A stretch of DNA of 64,000 nucleotides from Hippasteria phrygiana (Eukaryota > Echinodermata > Asteroidea > Valvatida > Goniasteridae). Made by a program: the position numbers and the translations under genes. Shown here one piece after another: positions 52,402-63,751 of the stretch. The notes below the pieces were generated by a model. It ran no database searches, was not told the origin of the DNA, and saw only the letters and a program-made list of their open reading frames with translations. Each line of letters opens with the position of its first letter. Position 1 is the stretch's first letter. The stretch lies in NCBI GenBank assembly GCA_037893225.1, contig JAZGUH010000331.1, positions 1,302,001-1,366,000 of the forward strand, given 5' to 3'.

Positions 52402-55400
52402 TTGACGATTGCTTCTATTAACATTAACGGGCTTAGGGATGTGATCAAAAGGAATATGTTTTTTGATTATGTTAAAGATAGCAATTTTAAATTGGTACTA
52501 TTACAGGAGACTCATACTGATAGCGACGACGAGGTCATTTGGAGCAGGGAGTGGGACGGGCAGGGGGGTCGCCATCTTAACACCCAAAAATTCGACAATA
52601 ACTATCACCAATATTGAGAAAGATGGGGAGGGTAGATGGATAAAAGGGGATATTAATTGGAATAATGAGGTATTTTCTATCGCGTCTGTATACGCTCCAA
52701 ATGACCTTTGTGAAAGGACCCTGTGTTTTTATGGTCTGACAGATCGCATAACTGGGGATGAAAACTGGATAGTGGGCGGGGATTTCAACTGTAATATAGA
52801 TAAATACCGAACCAATGATAGTAGTCAAATTATTCTAAGAAATGTCACTTAGGACTTAGGAGAAAGATCTCGTCGACGTTTGGAGGACACTCCTACCGAA
52901 CGAAGACGGATACACTCATTTTCATAAACCGACCAAAACCCCAATAGAATAGATTATTTTGTTGTGTCTTCCAATATTTTCCATAAAATAGATAATATTT
53001 CATGTAGAGTTAGCGGTCTGTCAGACCATACATTTCTTGTGTTGAAAATAATCGATACATGGCAAAGGCAGATGGATCTGTAATAATAGTATTTTAAATG
53101 ACGACGATCTTGTTTTCAGAGTTAACATTTTTTGGAATTTTTGGAAAACCCAAAAAGGCAACCGGGATGATTTATTGGATTGGTGGGAAACGGGGAAATT
53201 TCATTTAAAAGAAATAATTCAAGAATACAGTAAAGAGAAATCGAGAAACTCCAAAATTGACATTTCTCGACTTAGAGAAAAATATAGATAAATTAGTAGA
53301 CCTAACCCCACTTCAGCCGATTACGAAGAGATCAAGATCCCCGAAGAAGCTATTAAAGATTACGAAGTCAAAGAATGTGAAAAATCAAAAATTCGAGTCA
53401 GAAACACTATTAAAAAGTAGGGCGAAAAGGCGTCAACATATTTTCTGAATTTAGAGAAACGGCAGATTCAAAAAAACAAAATGGATAAATTATTGAATAC
53501 CGAAGGGAATTATGTAAAAAATAGCCAGACCATCTTGACCTTTGTCAAAGAGTTTTATAGTAAGTTGTATACCACCGAGGATATTTGTCCTTCTGACATG
53601 AATATTATTTTAGATTCTATTAATCCTACTGTTGTCCCCGAGGACATTGCCCAAAGTTCTCAAGAGGATCTCTCCCTTCTTGAAATAAAAAACGCTCTCT
53701 TTCAAATGAATAAAAATAAATCCCCCGGTATTGACGGTCTTACCGTAAAATTTTTTCAAGCCTATTGGAACGTTCTTTCTACCGATCTTCTTGAGGTTTT
53801 TAATTATTGTCTCCAAAATGGTCGTATGGGTCTTTCGATGAACACAGCTCTCGTCCCTCTAATCTATACAAATGTCGGTAGTAAATCTGATTTAAAAAAT
53901 TGGCGCCCCATCAGTCTCTTGTGCATGGACAATAAAATCCTAGCCAAAACCCTTACCAATCGACTCAAAAATATTATGCCCCTCATAATTGGAGAAGAAA
54001 AATCGTGCGGGGTCAAATCTCGTAAGATTCAAGATAATCTCATGATTCTAAGAGACACGATAGATTATGTGAATTGGGAAAATTTAGGTGCGGCGGCCAT
54101 TAGCATAGACTTAGAAAAGGCATTCGACAGAATTAATTGGTTTTATATGTTCGGTATAATAAATAAATTAGGTGTTCCCCCGTTTCTAATCAGAGGGATA
54201 AAACTTTTATATAACCAGCCCGTTTGTCGTATGATAGTTAATAATTACATAGGTTCCCCGGTTAAAATAACTCGAGGTATTAGGCAGGGATGTCCTCTGT
54301 CCCCACTCATTTTTTCTATTTGTGCCGAAGGTTTAGCTAATATGGTCAGAATTAATAGTAATCTCGAGGGTATTCGAATCCCCGACTGTGACGAGTCAAT
54401 TAAACTCGTCCAGCATGCTGACGACTCCACGCTTTTCGTCAGTAAAGATACTGATTTTAATGTCATTCAGAATATTTTAAATGTTTACTGTAAAGGAAGC
54501 GGATCCAAATTAAACGCTTCCAAGACTAAAGGCCTTTGGCTGGGAAAATGGAAGGATAGGCCAGATAGCCCTTGTGGTTTTAATTGAAGCAACGAGAAAA
54601 TACAAATTCTAGGGATATTTTTTGGAAATCACGTCACTCCAGAAGACAAAATTTTGGGGTCCGCGTGTAAATAAAATTAAGTGTATTCTCGATAAATGGA
54701 GCCATCGCAATTTGACTCTTTTAGGTAAAGCGGTTATAGTTAATACTCTGGTAGGACCGAGCGTAAATTACTTGGGTAGTATTATTTCGTGCCCTAGGGA
54801 ATGGATTGTCAAGATCGATAAAATTATTTGAAATTTCTATTGGGAGGGTAAAGTCGAAAAAATTAAAAGAAACACCATCCACGGTCCGAGAGATAAAGGA
54901 GGTACCGGTCTGGTTAATATAGAGTGTAAGTTACAAAGTGTTAAGATTCAGTGGTTTTCCAACTATGTCAATTCTAGTGGAAAAAATTCTTTGATTATTG
55001 GTTAGGAAAGGTGGACAGCAACCTAGGTTGGTATGTTTTATCCAGTAGTCGCAATCCTGTCAACACCACCACTTTTTATCAAGATCTTCTCCGTGCATTT
55101 AAGGCCCTCGACTGCAAAATTAATTGTCATTTTTCTGTTGTTTCCGAAACCCAAGAAGTACCCATCTGGCACAACGTGTGTTCCACAGATGACGACACCC
55201 AACTTAATAGTCCCTTGCTTGAATTGAATAATTTTCATAAGATCAGAGATATAACAGTTAATGGGAATCTTATCGTACTGTGGCCAAAAAATGTAATGTC
55301 CCTAATATTATCGCCGGCAGATTAGTAGGAAGAATTGAGAGTCATGTGGACCATAATTTAATCGAGGAAAATAGAATAGGCCCCCCAAATCACATTAGTA

Positions 55401-55861
55401 ATTGGTTAGTTGTTTTTGACAGGCAATCAGATCAATACGTTAATATATCCAAGACCACTGCCAAATTTAATTATTGAAATTTAATTCTCGCTAGATTTAT
55501 CGTCCCTGAAGCCCAAGTTAAATGGCAAGAAATACTTAATTTACGAGTCGATGTCGACTGGAATAATATTTGGAAAAATGGCTTTAGCAATTCTATTATG
55601 GACCCTGAAGACAAAGTTTTTAGGTTTCGACTTAAACATAGATCCCTGGCCACTAAGGACTTTCTCTCAAAAATAGGTAAAACTAATACTAGTATTTGTC
55701 TTCTCTGTGATACGGAACCAGAAACTCATGAGCATCTTTCTATTTATTGTCAGTGTACTTTGAATGCGTGGGTTTTTGTAGAATGTATATTAAGGAAATT
55801 ATCCCGGAAAAAACAATTCTATTTGAACGATACAAATAGAAAATCTTTGGTTACAAAATAA
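52402..55861 (+). pseudogene. LINE ORF2: endonuclease-reverse transcriptase, L1/Tx1-like (several breaks)
   Basis: Order: endonuclease start (SININGLRD, LLQETHTDSDDE) at 52,402; a frameshift at about 52,560; continuation to 52,852 with WIVGGDFNCNIDKY; then SGLSDHTFLV near 53,010. Reverse transcriptase follows at 53,481-54,587: NKSPGIDGLTVKFFQAYW, ISIDLEKAFDRINW, GIRQGCPLSPLIFSI and LVQHADDSTLFV. The ADD box preceded by QH is typical of the Tx1 branch rather than human-type L1. The C-terminal region to 55,861 is broken by stops and ends with a CCHC finger (CLLCDTEPETHEHLSIYC). The RT core itself is intact in one frame. Confidence 0.85.
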
Positions 55862-57002
55862 GTTTTGTCAATAACGCAATAACTGCTTCGCATTATATGG
55901 GTCGTCTGGTGTAAGATAGTTTTTAAGAATTACTCCAATCTCTCCGAAATCGACATTATTCTTTAGTTTAAAACCCGTCTAAAGAAATTACTCTTTTTGG
56001 AGAGCAAAAGAAACAAAGGTAAGAGCCCGTGGATAAACAAAATAGCCCCTTTAGTTGCATGATTTCATTTCGGCATACAGTTTTATTTTTGTTTGATTAA
56101 TTCTTGTTTAGCTAATGCATAACTAATTAAATGTTTTCCTTTCTTTTTGTTTTTGTCAATCTGTACTTTGATTGCTTTTTGTTTTTGGGTTTTGGCTTCA
56201 CCTATAATTGGGTACATTTTTGCTTTGATTTTGCTCTTGATGTGTTCCTTTGATTTCAGCCTTTTGATTCCTTATGTATGCATATGCTATATTTCTTGTT
56301 AGTTGGTTCAATAATTTGTTATATTAAATATTATGTGTACAGGTTTGTATGAGTGTATATATGTGTACGTGTATAAGTGAGAGTTTGTATATGCCGGCAA
56401 TCGTGGACCTAGGACAAAAGAATTCGAGCGTAGACAAAGGGGTCCACGTTTGACCTAACGTCCACGATTGAAAATCGTGTACAAAACCAATGGAAGGCCT
56501 TCCGAGTAAAAGAGGAACAATGGGAGGTCCACGATTGCACCCGTTTACATGACTGTGTGTGTTTGTGTATGTATGTGTACATATATATGATCAGTTCCAT
56601 TTGATTGATTTATTTACTTATAGAATTATTTACCTTTCCATCTTTCCTTTGTTTATTGTTAATATTTGTTTTTGACACTTGCTTATCCTTTCGATTTAGT
56701 TAAATTTAGTTAAATTCATTTAGTTAAATTCAGATTTAATTTAATTGAGTTATATGTCACAATTGTATGCATGAGTTGCGTATTGATGTATAGAGTTAAC
56801 TGGTTTTTGATTTGATTTACAATTTAGATTTAGCCTTTGTTGTGATTTACCCTTACTAACTATTCATGAATTTCTGGTTCCTAATTTTTCTCCGTTGTAA
56901 TTTTTCTTTATTAAACCTGTGGTGTTAATATTTCTTTTGGTTGACTTTGGTCATATGGATTTTAGATTTTGGATTTTTGAATTATGATTTTTGGAATTAC
57001 TT
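55862..57002. other. Probable LINE 3' region, no gene seen
   Basis: T-rich DNA with GTGTATATATGTGTACGTGT-like stretches. It probably belongs to the 3' UTR of the Tx1-like LINE. Short frames here have no support. Confidence 0.4.
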
Positions 57003-57281
57003 TGGCCTAATACAGTTTTCCGGTGCTTGTCTCCGGAAAACGCACTTTGGCCCCGGGGGAGTGAGTTTGAGTTATCCAATTTCAGTAACAGCGTGACGCG
57101 CATGTGAGCATCCAATCGCATGGGAGAACGCAGCGCGCGACTGGGTTCTTTGTGCGGGATTCCCTTCACTGTTCTTTGTTTTCACCACCGTAGACGTTTG
57201 CTAAAAAATTTGGTCAAGTCTTTTAGTAAAAAAATTCATCTTTAAGTTAACTTAAAATTCTACGTGTGACTCAACTCATAC

Positions 57282-57775
57282 GTGGCGATGCCGAGAGGCC
57301 GTGGGAGAAAGCGGAAAGCGCGGGACATCGGCGGGGTCGACGCAGGGCTGATGAATCTGGAGAGTGACGGCGGAGTTTCGCATCGACCGAGTCAAACCCG
57401 CACTCAAGTGTTGCTTGATCGACCCGTACCCGGTACCCGTGCCCATTGTCGAACCTGGCAGCACAGGCCCAGCTAACGGCCCTGCCGCGGGGGCCCTCTC
57501 TCGACCAGAGAAGCGATCGATCATGACGGAGCTGACAGTCACAGCTCGCTTGCCGGCATCTCATCCCGGATCATTTCAACCTTCTCAAGCGGCATCGTCT
57601 CCGAGCTTGCCAAGCATGTCGACCGGAACGCGGTCGGCGGTCTCGGCTTCAACCATGGCCATGCCATCAACGGCAATTATCGTGAGTGGGACAACCTCGG
57701 CGGCGGCCGGCGTGGCCACGGACATTTCTTCAACGGCGGCCGGCGCGTCCACGAGTATTTCTTAACGCCAGTCAG
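57282..57775 (+). pseudogene. DIRS-like gag-type region
   Basis: Starts MAMPRGRGRKRKARDIGG at 57,282 and continues after a frame change (57,364-57,765) with a low-complexity Ala/Ser/Pro/Thr region (SGTTSAAAGVATDISSTAA). The basic start and the position upstream of DIRS RT support a gag-like assignment; there is no diagnostic motif. Confidence 0.45.
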
Positions 57776-58075
57776 TGGGGTTCACAACCACAGCTGCTGC
57801 AGCTCGTGATGACGTCCCCTACCCTCAACAGGGTCTACCTGGAGGCTCCATTCCGACCACCCAGCCTGCCCCATCCTACTTCCAAGCAGAGGACGGAGGC
57901 GTACCATGTCATCCGGGTTCAATGATGGTAGGGCCAAGTCACTGCCCACTCGGTGAGTCTAGCGCCGGTAAAAAGAAAAAATGGCACATTTTTCCATCAT
58001 TGCAGTGCTCCTTTCGCAGCTACACATTCCCCCGCAGCAGCGGCGTATGCTTCGCCTTCAACTGGGCCGGGTGAT

Positions 58076-59392
58076 TTTTATGCCGCTCGACTTGATGGGT
58101 TTGTGCACCAAGGGCAATCATTGCCTGTGCTGCTTAGCTCACACACCAGTGAATTTATCAGTAATAGGCCCCTTATTGCTCCTTCTAGATTTATACCCAA
58201 AGACTGCTGCCGCATGGCGTTTACGCGATGGTTTTTCAAACGGATTCAGATTAGGGTTTTGCGGGCCTCGGTTAAGTGCAGATTGCTCCCAATCATCAGT
58301 CCATTAAACATATATTGGCGTTGCATTAGAAATGCTGTCTGAGAAGATTTAGGTTGGGCCGCATGGCGGGGCCATTCTCGGAAAAACCGAGTGAAAACCT
58401 CAGATTTCGCCCATTGGGCTCATACCAAAATCCGTGTCCGGCTGCTTCAGGTTATTTCACATTCTGTCATATCCAGAGTCTGGTTCCATAAACGATGGGA
58501 TTATTAAACAGCTCTGAGCAGTCCAGTATACAAATTTCGATGAGGCATTTAATCTTGTGTCGGGGCTGGGATTGCCGCGTTGTTGGCCAATGCTGATATC
58601 AAATCTGCTTTTCGCCTCCTACCAATTAACCCTGAGAATTTTGGCTTCTGGGCACTAAGTTGCTTGACATGTACTACGTAGACAAGACCTTACCCATGGG
58701 GGCTTCTTGTGCCCCAGCTCTGTTTGAAACCTTTTCCACTTTCTTGGAGTGGGCCATAAGATAGCAGTCTGGGTACGAGAGCATCTGCCATTACGCTGAC
58801 GATTTCCTGTTTGTGGGGGGTACACACTCAATGGGACGGTCCTCATGTCATGAATTTCTTGCCTGCTTCAGAGATCTATGCAGGGACTTAGGGGTACCAC
58901 TGGCAGAGGACATAACACTCGAGCCATTGACTCAGTTGACATTTCGGGGGCTAGAATTAATTTCAGTTTCTCAATTGGTTTCAGTTTTTGGGGACAAATT
59001 ACACATGATATCCGAGATTGTCTCGGCAGTAGTCCAGTCTAAGAAAGTCTCATTAAAAACACTACAGTTCCCATTGGTTCACTTTCATTCATTTGCCGAG
59101 CTATTGCCCTGGGTCGGGCATTCTACGGCGGCTATTAGATTTATTGATGGTGTCAAGATGCCTGGCACCTGATCCACCTCTCACAAGGTGCGACAGCGGA
59201 TTTGAACATGTGGCATTTCTTCTTACAAAGTTTCATTGGGAAGGCTATAATTCCAGATCAGTTTTGGATACAAACACAGATGTGAGCTACGACAGAGGGG
59301 GACCCATTTTCATCAATTTCGACAACAAGCGGGATTACAGTCCTCTTGGCCCGCTCCTAGTGGACATGTTGCAGCGTTTTTGCACAAACTAA
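58076..59392 (+). pseudogene. DIRS-like reverse transcriptase/RNase H
   Basis: Motifs in order across frames: LGRMAGPF at about 58,354; ADIKSAFRLLPI at about 58,592, with the catalytic Asp; YADDFLFVGG at about 58,790; CFRDLCRDLGVPLAED and LTFRGLELISVSQL at 58,860-58,980; then an RNase H-like region with ISSEIVSAV-type and PGSGILRRLLDL segments to about 59,390. These are hallmarks of the DIRS order. Stops and shifts show it is dead. Confidence 0.75.
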
Positions 59393-60060
59393 ATGGGTGG
59401 CCCGATCTTTCTGATAGTTTCATGGTCATTGCTTAGGGAGGGATGCAGTAGACAACACCGCATGCCTAACACTAGGCGTCCGGTTACGGCAGACCTGCTG
59501 GGGATACTTTGCCCCATATTAGGCTCCATAGCCTCGTCGGAGCTCGAAACACTCTTATTTAGTTGGCCTTCCTGCCAGCTTTTTTGTTTAGATTTTCAGG
59601 TGGGAGAAATCACGGCTAGAATTAGAAACAATTACAGCGGACTGCTCACGAAAATTGGGAATCATTGATGGTCGAGGGTAGTGTCCAGTCGATCATGAAT
59701 GTCCGATATTAAAAAATTGACCAGAGGGGCGATTCGGTAACGTTGCAGTTTCATAGATCCCTCGATTCCCCCCCCTTTTGCCCAGCGAGCTGTTTTGGGT
59801 TATTTCCAAAACCAGCCACCCGGGGGGGCCCCCTCTGTTGGTACATGCTGACAGTTCCCCGTTTAACCGCATATCAGTTCGGCACATGCTATAGAAGTGT
59901 TTTGAGGCTTTGGGGGTGCCCACTCTAGGCTTTCGTGGTCACAGCTTTCGCATAAGCGCAGCCACATCTGCAGCATTAGTTGGCATTTCAGTCTCAGACA
60001 TTCAGTCATGGGGGTCGATGGAAGTCGCCGGCTGAAAATGTATACATCCGGCCTAATAAA
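59393..60060 (+). pseudogene. DIRS-like tyrosine recombinase
   Basis: Between about 59,400 and 60,060 the frames carry a GGPLCWYMLTVPRLTAYQF segment and, at about 59,936, GHSFRISAATSAALVGIS. The latter is the H-x-x-R box of tyrosine recombinases; the RWKSPAENVYIRP-type segment with the catalytic Tyr follows after a frameshift near 60,020. The N-terminal part is poorly preserved. Confidence 0.65.
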
Positions 60061-60189
60061 GTCTGGTCCCTTAGTTGATATACTGTGCTAATTGCCATTC
60101 ACCATAACAACCAACTTGGCAGATCCCCTAATTAAGTTGCCAAGGCCTTGCTCTCCCTCTTTTTCTTTGTTTTTTGTTCCAACAGGCAC

Positions 60190-60710
60190 GACACGTACAT
60201 GGGTTGTTGGGGATAGCATAGTGTCTCGAACAGCTCTCTCTGATCCTCGCTGCCCTTCCACCGGGTGCCTTATGTGGTTTGGCATTTGGGGAGCCAGGAT
60301 TTCATCGTTGGGATCTATCATCAGCCGTCACCTCAAAAAGAACCGGTTCCCAACACCAATGTCGTTCTTTTTAGAACAATTGATTTGTTTGTTACGCCGG
60401 GGTAGAGTAGAGATTTACGCTCTAAGATAGAGGAGGGTCTCCGAATCATTGCCACCTGCTTCCTTACGTGTGGTTTGACACCTTGTTGAGGCTATTCTTT
60501 TCGGAGAGCTGAAGCAAGGTGTGGGCAACATTGTTGTGCGTACCTGAACAAGTTCGTTCATAGCCTATGCAGACACTGGGCAATGCTTATGCCATTGTGC
60601 ATTCCCATAGCATAAATCCATCTCAACACTCTGTATTGGTGAGATGGCTTGCACTTGTCCAGATCAGGCAACGTGTTGTTTTGTGATTACCTACACACGG
60701 GGCTTGCCCC
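60190..60710 (+). pseudogene. SGNH-hydrolase domain of DIRS/Ngaro-like element
   Basis: WVVGDSIVSRTA near 60,203 has the Gly-Asp-Ser nucleophile block, and DGLHLSRSGNVLF at 60,644 has the Asp-x-x-His block that closes the SGNH catalytic set. The middle is broken by stops. Such hydrolase domains occur in some YR retroelements; their role there is not established. Confidence 0.6.
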
Positions 60711-61150
60711 TTGTCGCTGTGAATCAGGAGGCCCTCTTCTACCCACGTGGGGACATGTAGGCTTGCCCTTCTTTGTTGTGTTTATGGCTCACTTTTATTG
60801 GGGGTGTTGTTCGGCTACAGTAAACAGGGGGGGGGGGGGGGGGTTTAGCAAGTTTCCTCATTGGAAACTTGTTTGGTGAGATTTTACTATGTAAGCAAGG
60901 AACTGCCTCATTTACAGCCTTGGGACCTCTTCCCAGGGCCTGCCTCCGCGTATCTTGCACAGGTGGAAATGGGGCAGGGCCCAATTTGGGAGGTTGGCCG
61001 TGCAGACACAATCCTGCACGTGGGGGTTGGCATTTCCTTGCCAACCACAAAATCTCGCTGGACACTTAGCGTGTAGACTTTTGGGGAGGTTGTGAGGTTT
61101 AATTCACACCTTTAACGTTAAGTGCTTTTATGTAATTTAACTACATAGTT

Positions 61151-61871
61151 TTCAAGTCGGCAGAAAGGCCCTATATAATTGCTAATTAAGAGGAAGTGTT
61201 TGTTTATTATCATGTTCTACCTCAAAGTTAATTGATCGTACATCTCATGTACATGTTCACTGTGAACTTAAAGTCAGTTACTCTGAATGTTCCACCTTTA
61301 GGTAAATTCTGTGTGTTTGAAGTTAAAAAGCATAACTCTCTGCTAGTGTGGAAGACTTTTTACTTGCCTAAGGTGGTTGTTTTCAAGTTTTGGAAAGATT
61401 TCCTATATAAATCTAACGATATGACCTTAACGTGCAACCTGGTTTCATTCGGGTGCATATGAGAATATTTGAAGGAGAAATAAAACTCGGCGGTGAAGTC
61501 CGAGAGAACTGGCACTATGGTTTTCGTGTAATCTCTCTTCCTCCGGGGCTAATTGTCTATTTTGGTTCATTTATCAATTTAAGTTATCAATTTATCTTAT
61601 TTTATTAAGTCTTGTTATATGTCAAATTATTTCAAATTGACTGAGAAGAATTTACCCTATGACCCCCTTTCCCCCTCCTCTCCACTCCCTTCCCTCCTTT
61701 CTTGTCTGTTTATCAAACTTAAGTTTGTCAATGTTTTCTATTTGTATATTGTGTAAATATTGTGTAATGTATATGTATTATGTTAAATGTGATTGTGAAT
61801 GTAAATAAACGGAGTTTAACTCCACTGAGAGAAAAAAAAATAATAATAATAATAATTATAATAATAATTAT
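61151..61871. other. Probable 3' end of retroelement(s) with polyA and (AAT)n
   Basis: No gene. The stretch ends with AATAAA-like GTAAATAAAC, then AGAGAAAAAAAAA at about 61,828-61,839, then (AAT)n and the 230-bp repeat. The A-run after an AATAAA fits the 3' end of a LINE inserted in the AAT microsatellite. Confidence 0.45.
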
Positions 61872-62304
61872 AAATCTCCTGGATGCGGCAAATGGGCGAC
61901 TCTTCCCGAAATAACTCTATTTTAGAGCACTTTCCCCACGCGCCTTACTAAAAAACACTCCAAAGGGGCGACTTTTACAATAGGGCGACAGTTATGTGTC
62001 ACCCTATTCGACCAGGTCACCCTAACCCACTCTTTTCCAGGATTATGTGTCGCCCTATCCGGCAATTAAGGAAAATTATAAATCCCCTGGATGCGGCAAA
62101 TAGGCGACTCTTCCCAAAATAACTCTATTTGGGCGACACGAGTGTCGCCCTTTTAGAGCACTTTCCCTACGCACCTTACTAAAAAACACTCAAAAGTGGC
62201 GACTTTTACAATAGGGCGACAGTTATGTGTCACCCTATTCGACCAGGTCATCCTAACCCACTCTTTTCCAGGATTATGTGTCGCCCTATCCGGCAATTGA
62301 GGAA

Positions 62305-62307
<3 letters not shown>
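61872..62307. repeat. Dimer of 230-bp repeat, right pair
   Basis: Two direct units start at 61,872 and 62,080 with the same sequence as the pair at 50,322; the first lacks about 20 bp including the GTGTCGCCC palindrome. They are followed by (AAT)n at 62,305-62,341. The two pairs bracket the LINE and DIRS block. Confidence 0.88.
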
Positions 62308-62344
<37 letters not shown>

Positions 62345-62533
62345 TATGTGATTTTTTTGTTTCTGGTTTGTTGGCTTCTGTTATATCTATATTTTCAGAA
62401 ACAATAATATGATGAATAAAGATTAAAAAAATAAATGTTAATAAAAATTACTTTTATCTATTTCTTTGCACTTTTTGTGTTCAAAATTCCTATATCTCTA
62501 AACACACTTCCGTTAAATTGGAAAATAGCAGTA

Positions 62534-63530
62534 CAGTGGAACGCCGCTATAACGAACATCGCGGGATCCACAGCTTTTGTTCGTTATAGTGATTTTTCAA
62601 CATGGCGTCCGTTCATTTAAACAGAGCCCTCTTGCATCGTATTTGAAGGTAATTGAAGGTTTTTCCCAAATTTTGCCGCTTCGAAATGAAATTTTCTGCC
62701 CACTTTTTAATTTGATTTTTAATATTTTTTTATCAAAAAAATGGTGTGAGGTTTATTTTAAAATTTGTTTATATTTAAGGTTTTACTTGTAAAAATAATG
62801 CATGAGTAAAGTAATATTAATTTTTGAGTTGAGAATAAAAAAATGGATAATAAAATTGATACAAGAAATGAAAACATCACATGGAAGAAGACAAATGAGA
62901 AAAAGGGATAGAATGGCTTGGACAAGGGTATGTTTTGTTTTTGTTTTTTGGGGGGGGTGTGGGGGAGGGTCAAAAAGGGTCAGGCTTTCTATTTTCCATG
63001 ATTAACTTTAACGGAACTTCATAAAACGTGGTGTAAAAGCAGATAAAAAAACTTTGTGTGTACTCGAGCACTGTAACCAGCAGAGTGGGAAGATTGCAAG
63101 TTTATTTGGCAACTTTAGTCCTTAAAATCAAAGATACCGCTGACATCGATTTCCATTTTTATAAAGGCGGCTGGGCTAGTGCAAGGACCATACATACGGT
63201 TTGCGGTTTTCACGCATTAGTGGCGCCCTCTTTGGACCATTGTCAGTAGTAGCATTTCTCGAACAGGGCGGAGGGAGACACGATTCATCTTGGCAGCATG
63301 TCACCACCCTGCACGCACTTTGAACATGTGCCGCACATTGAATCATTTGTTCACACTTTTTAACATGTTTTTAAAACTAATTCTAAAGCAACAGTTGGCG
63401 AAATAATAGCCACCTGTCACTCAACATAAAGCTGCGGCCGTCTGTTGATCGTTAAGTTTTGTACACAAAATTTGGGAGCCAAGGATGGTGTTCGTTATAA
63501 CCCAATGTTCGATATAGCGGCGTTCCACTG
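62534..63530. mobile_element. Pogo/Tigger-type MITE
   Basis: A 997-bp element with inverted ends CAGTGGAACGCCGCTATA and its complement, flanked by TA duplications (62,532-62,533 and 63,531-63,532). CTATAACGAAC-containing ends are typical of pogo/Tigger relatives in the Tc1/mariner superfamily. No transposase frame; non-autonomous. It contains a poly-G-rich stretch near 62,950. Confidence 0.75.
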
Positions 63531-63532
63531 TA

Positions 63533-63751
63533 TACAAATGTCAAGATATCTCGAGAACACAAAATGCCACAGGGGTCAAACCTGCACCAAATTAGAGCTC
63601 AGGGTGACAAATTGGGACATAATACCCCTTTTTGCAGAGCCGGTCACATATTATAAACTTCTGACTTTAACTGCATTTTTTGTGCCTTAGAAATTCTACA
63701 GAAGTCACTTCATGGTGCAACACATGATATCAAGTATATTTTCCAACTCAC
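63533..63751 (-). other. 5' part of the large intron of the EF-hand gene
   Basis: The donor GTGAGT lies at 63,751-63,746 on the minus strand. From there the intron runs to the acceptor before 41,852, about 21.9 kb. Confidence 0.75.

Larger units (their letters stand above)
57003..61150 (+). mobile_element. DIRS/Ngaro-like YR retroelement, decayed (approximate ends)
   Basis: Domain order: basic/Ala-Ser-rich gag-like region, DIRS-type reverse transcriptase and RNase H, tyrosine recombinase, SGNH hydrolase. No retroviral integrase is present. DIRS elements integrate by a tyrosine recombinase, and Ngaro-type members are known to carry a hydrolase. Every domain is broken by stops or shifts. The boundaries are inferred only from where coding remnants and sequence character change. 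Confidence 0.7.
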
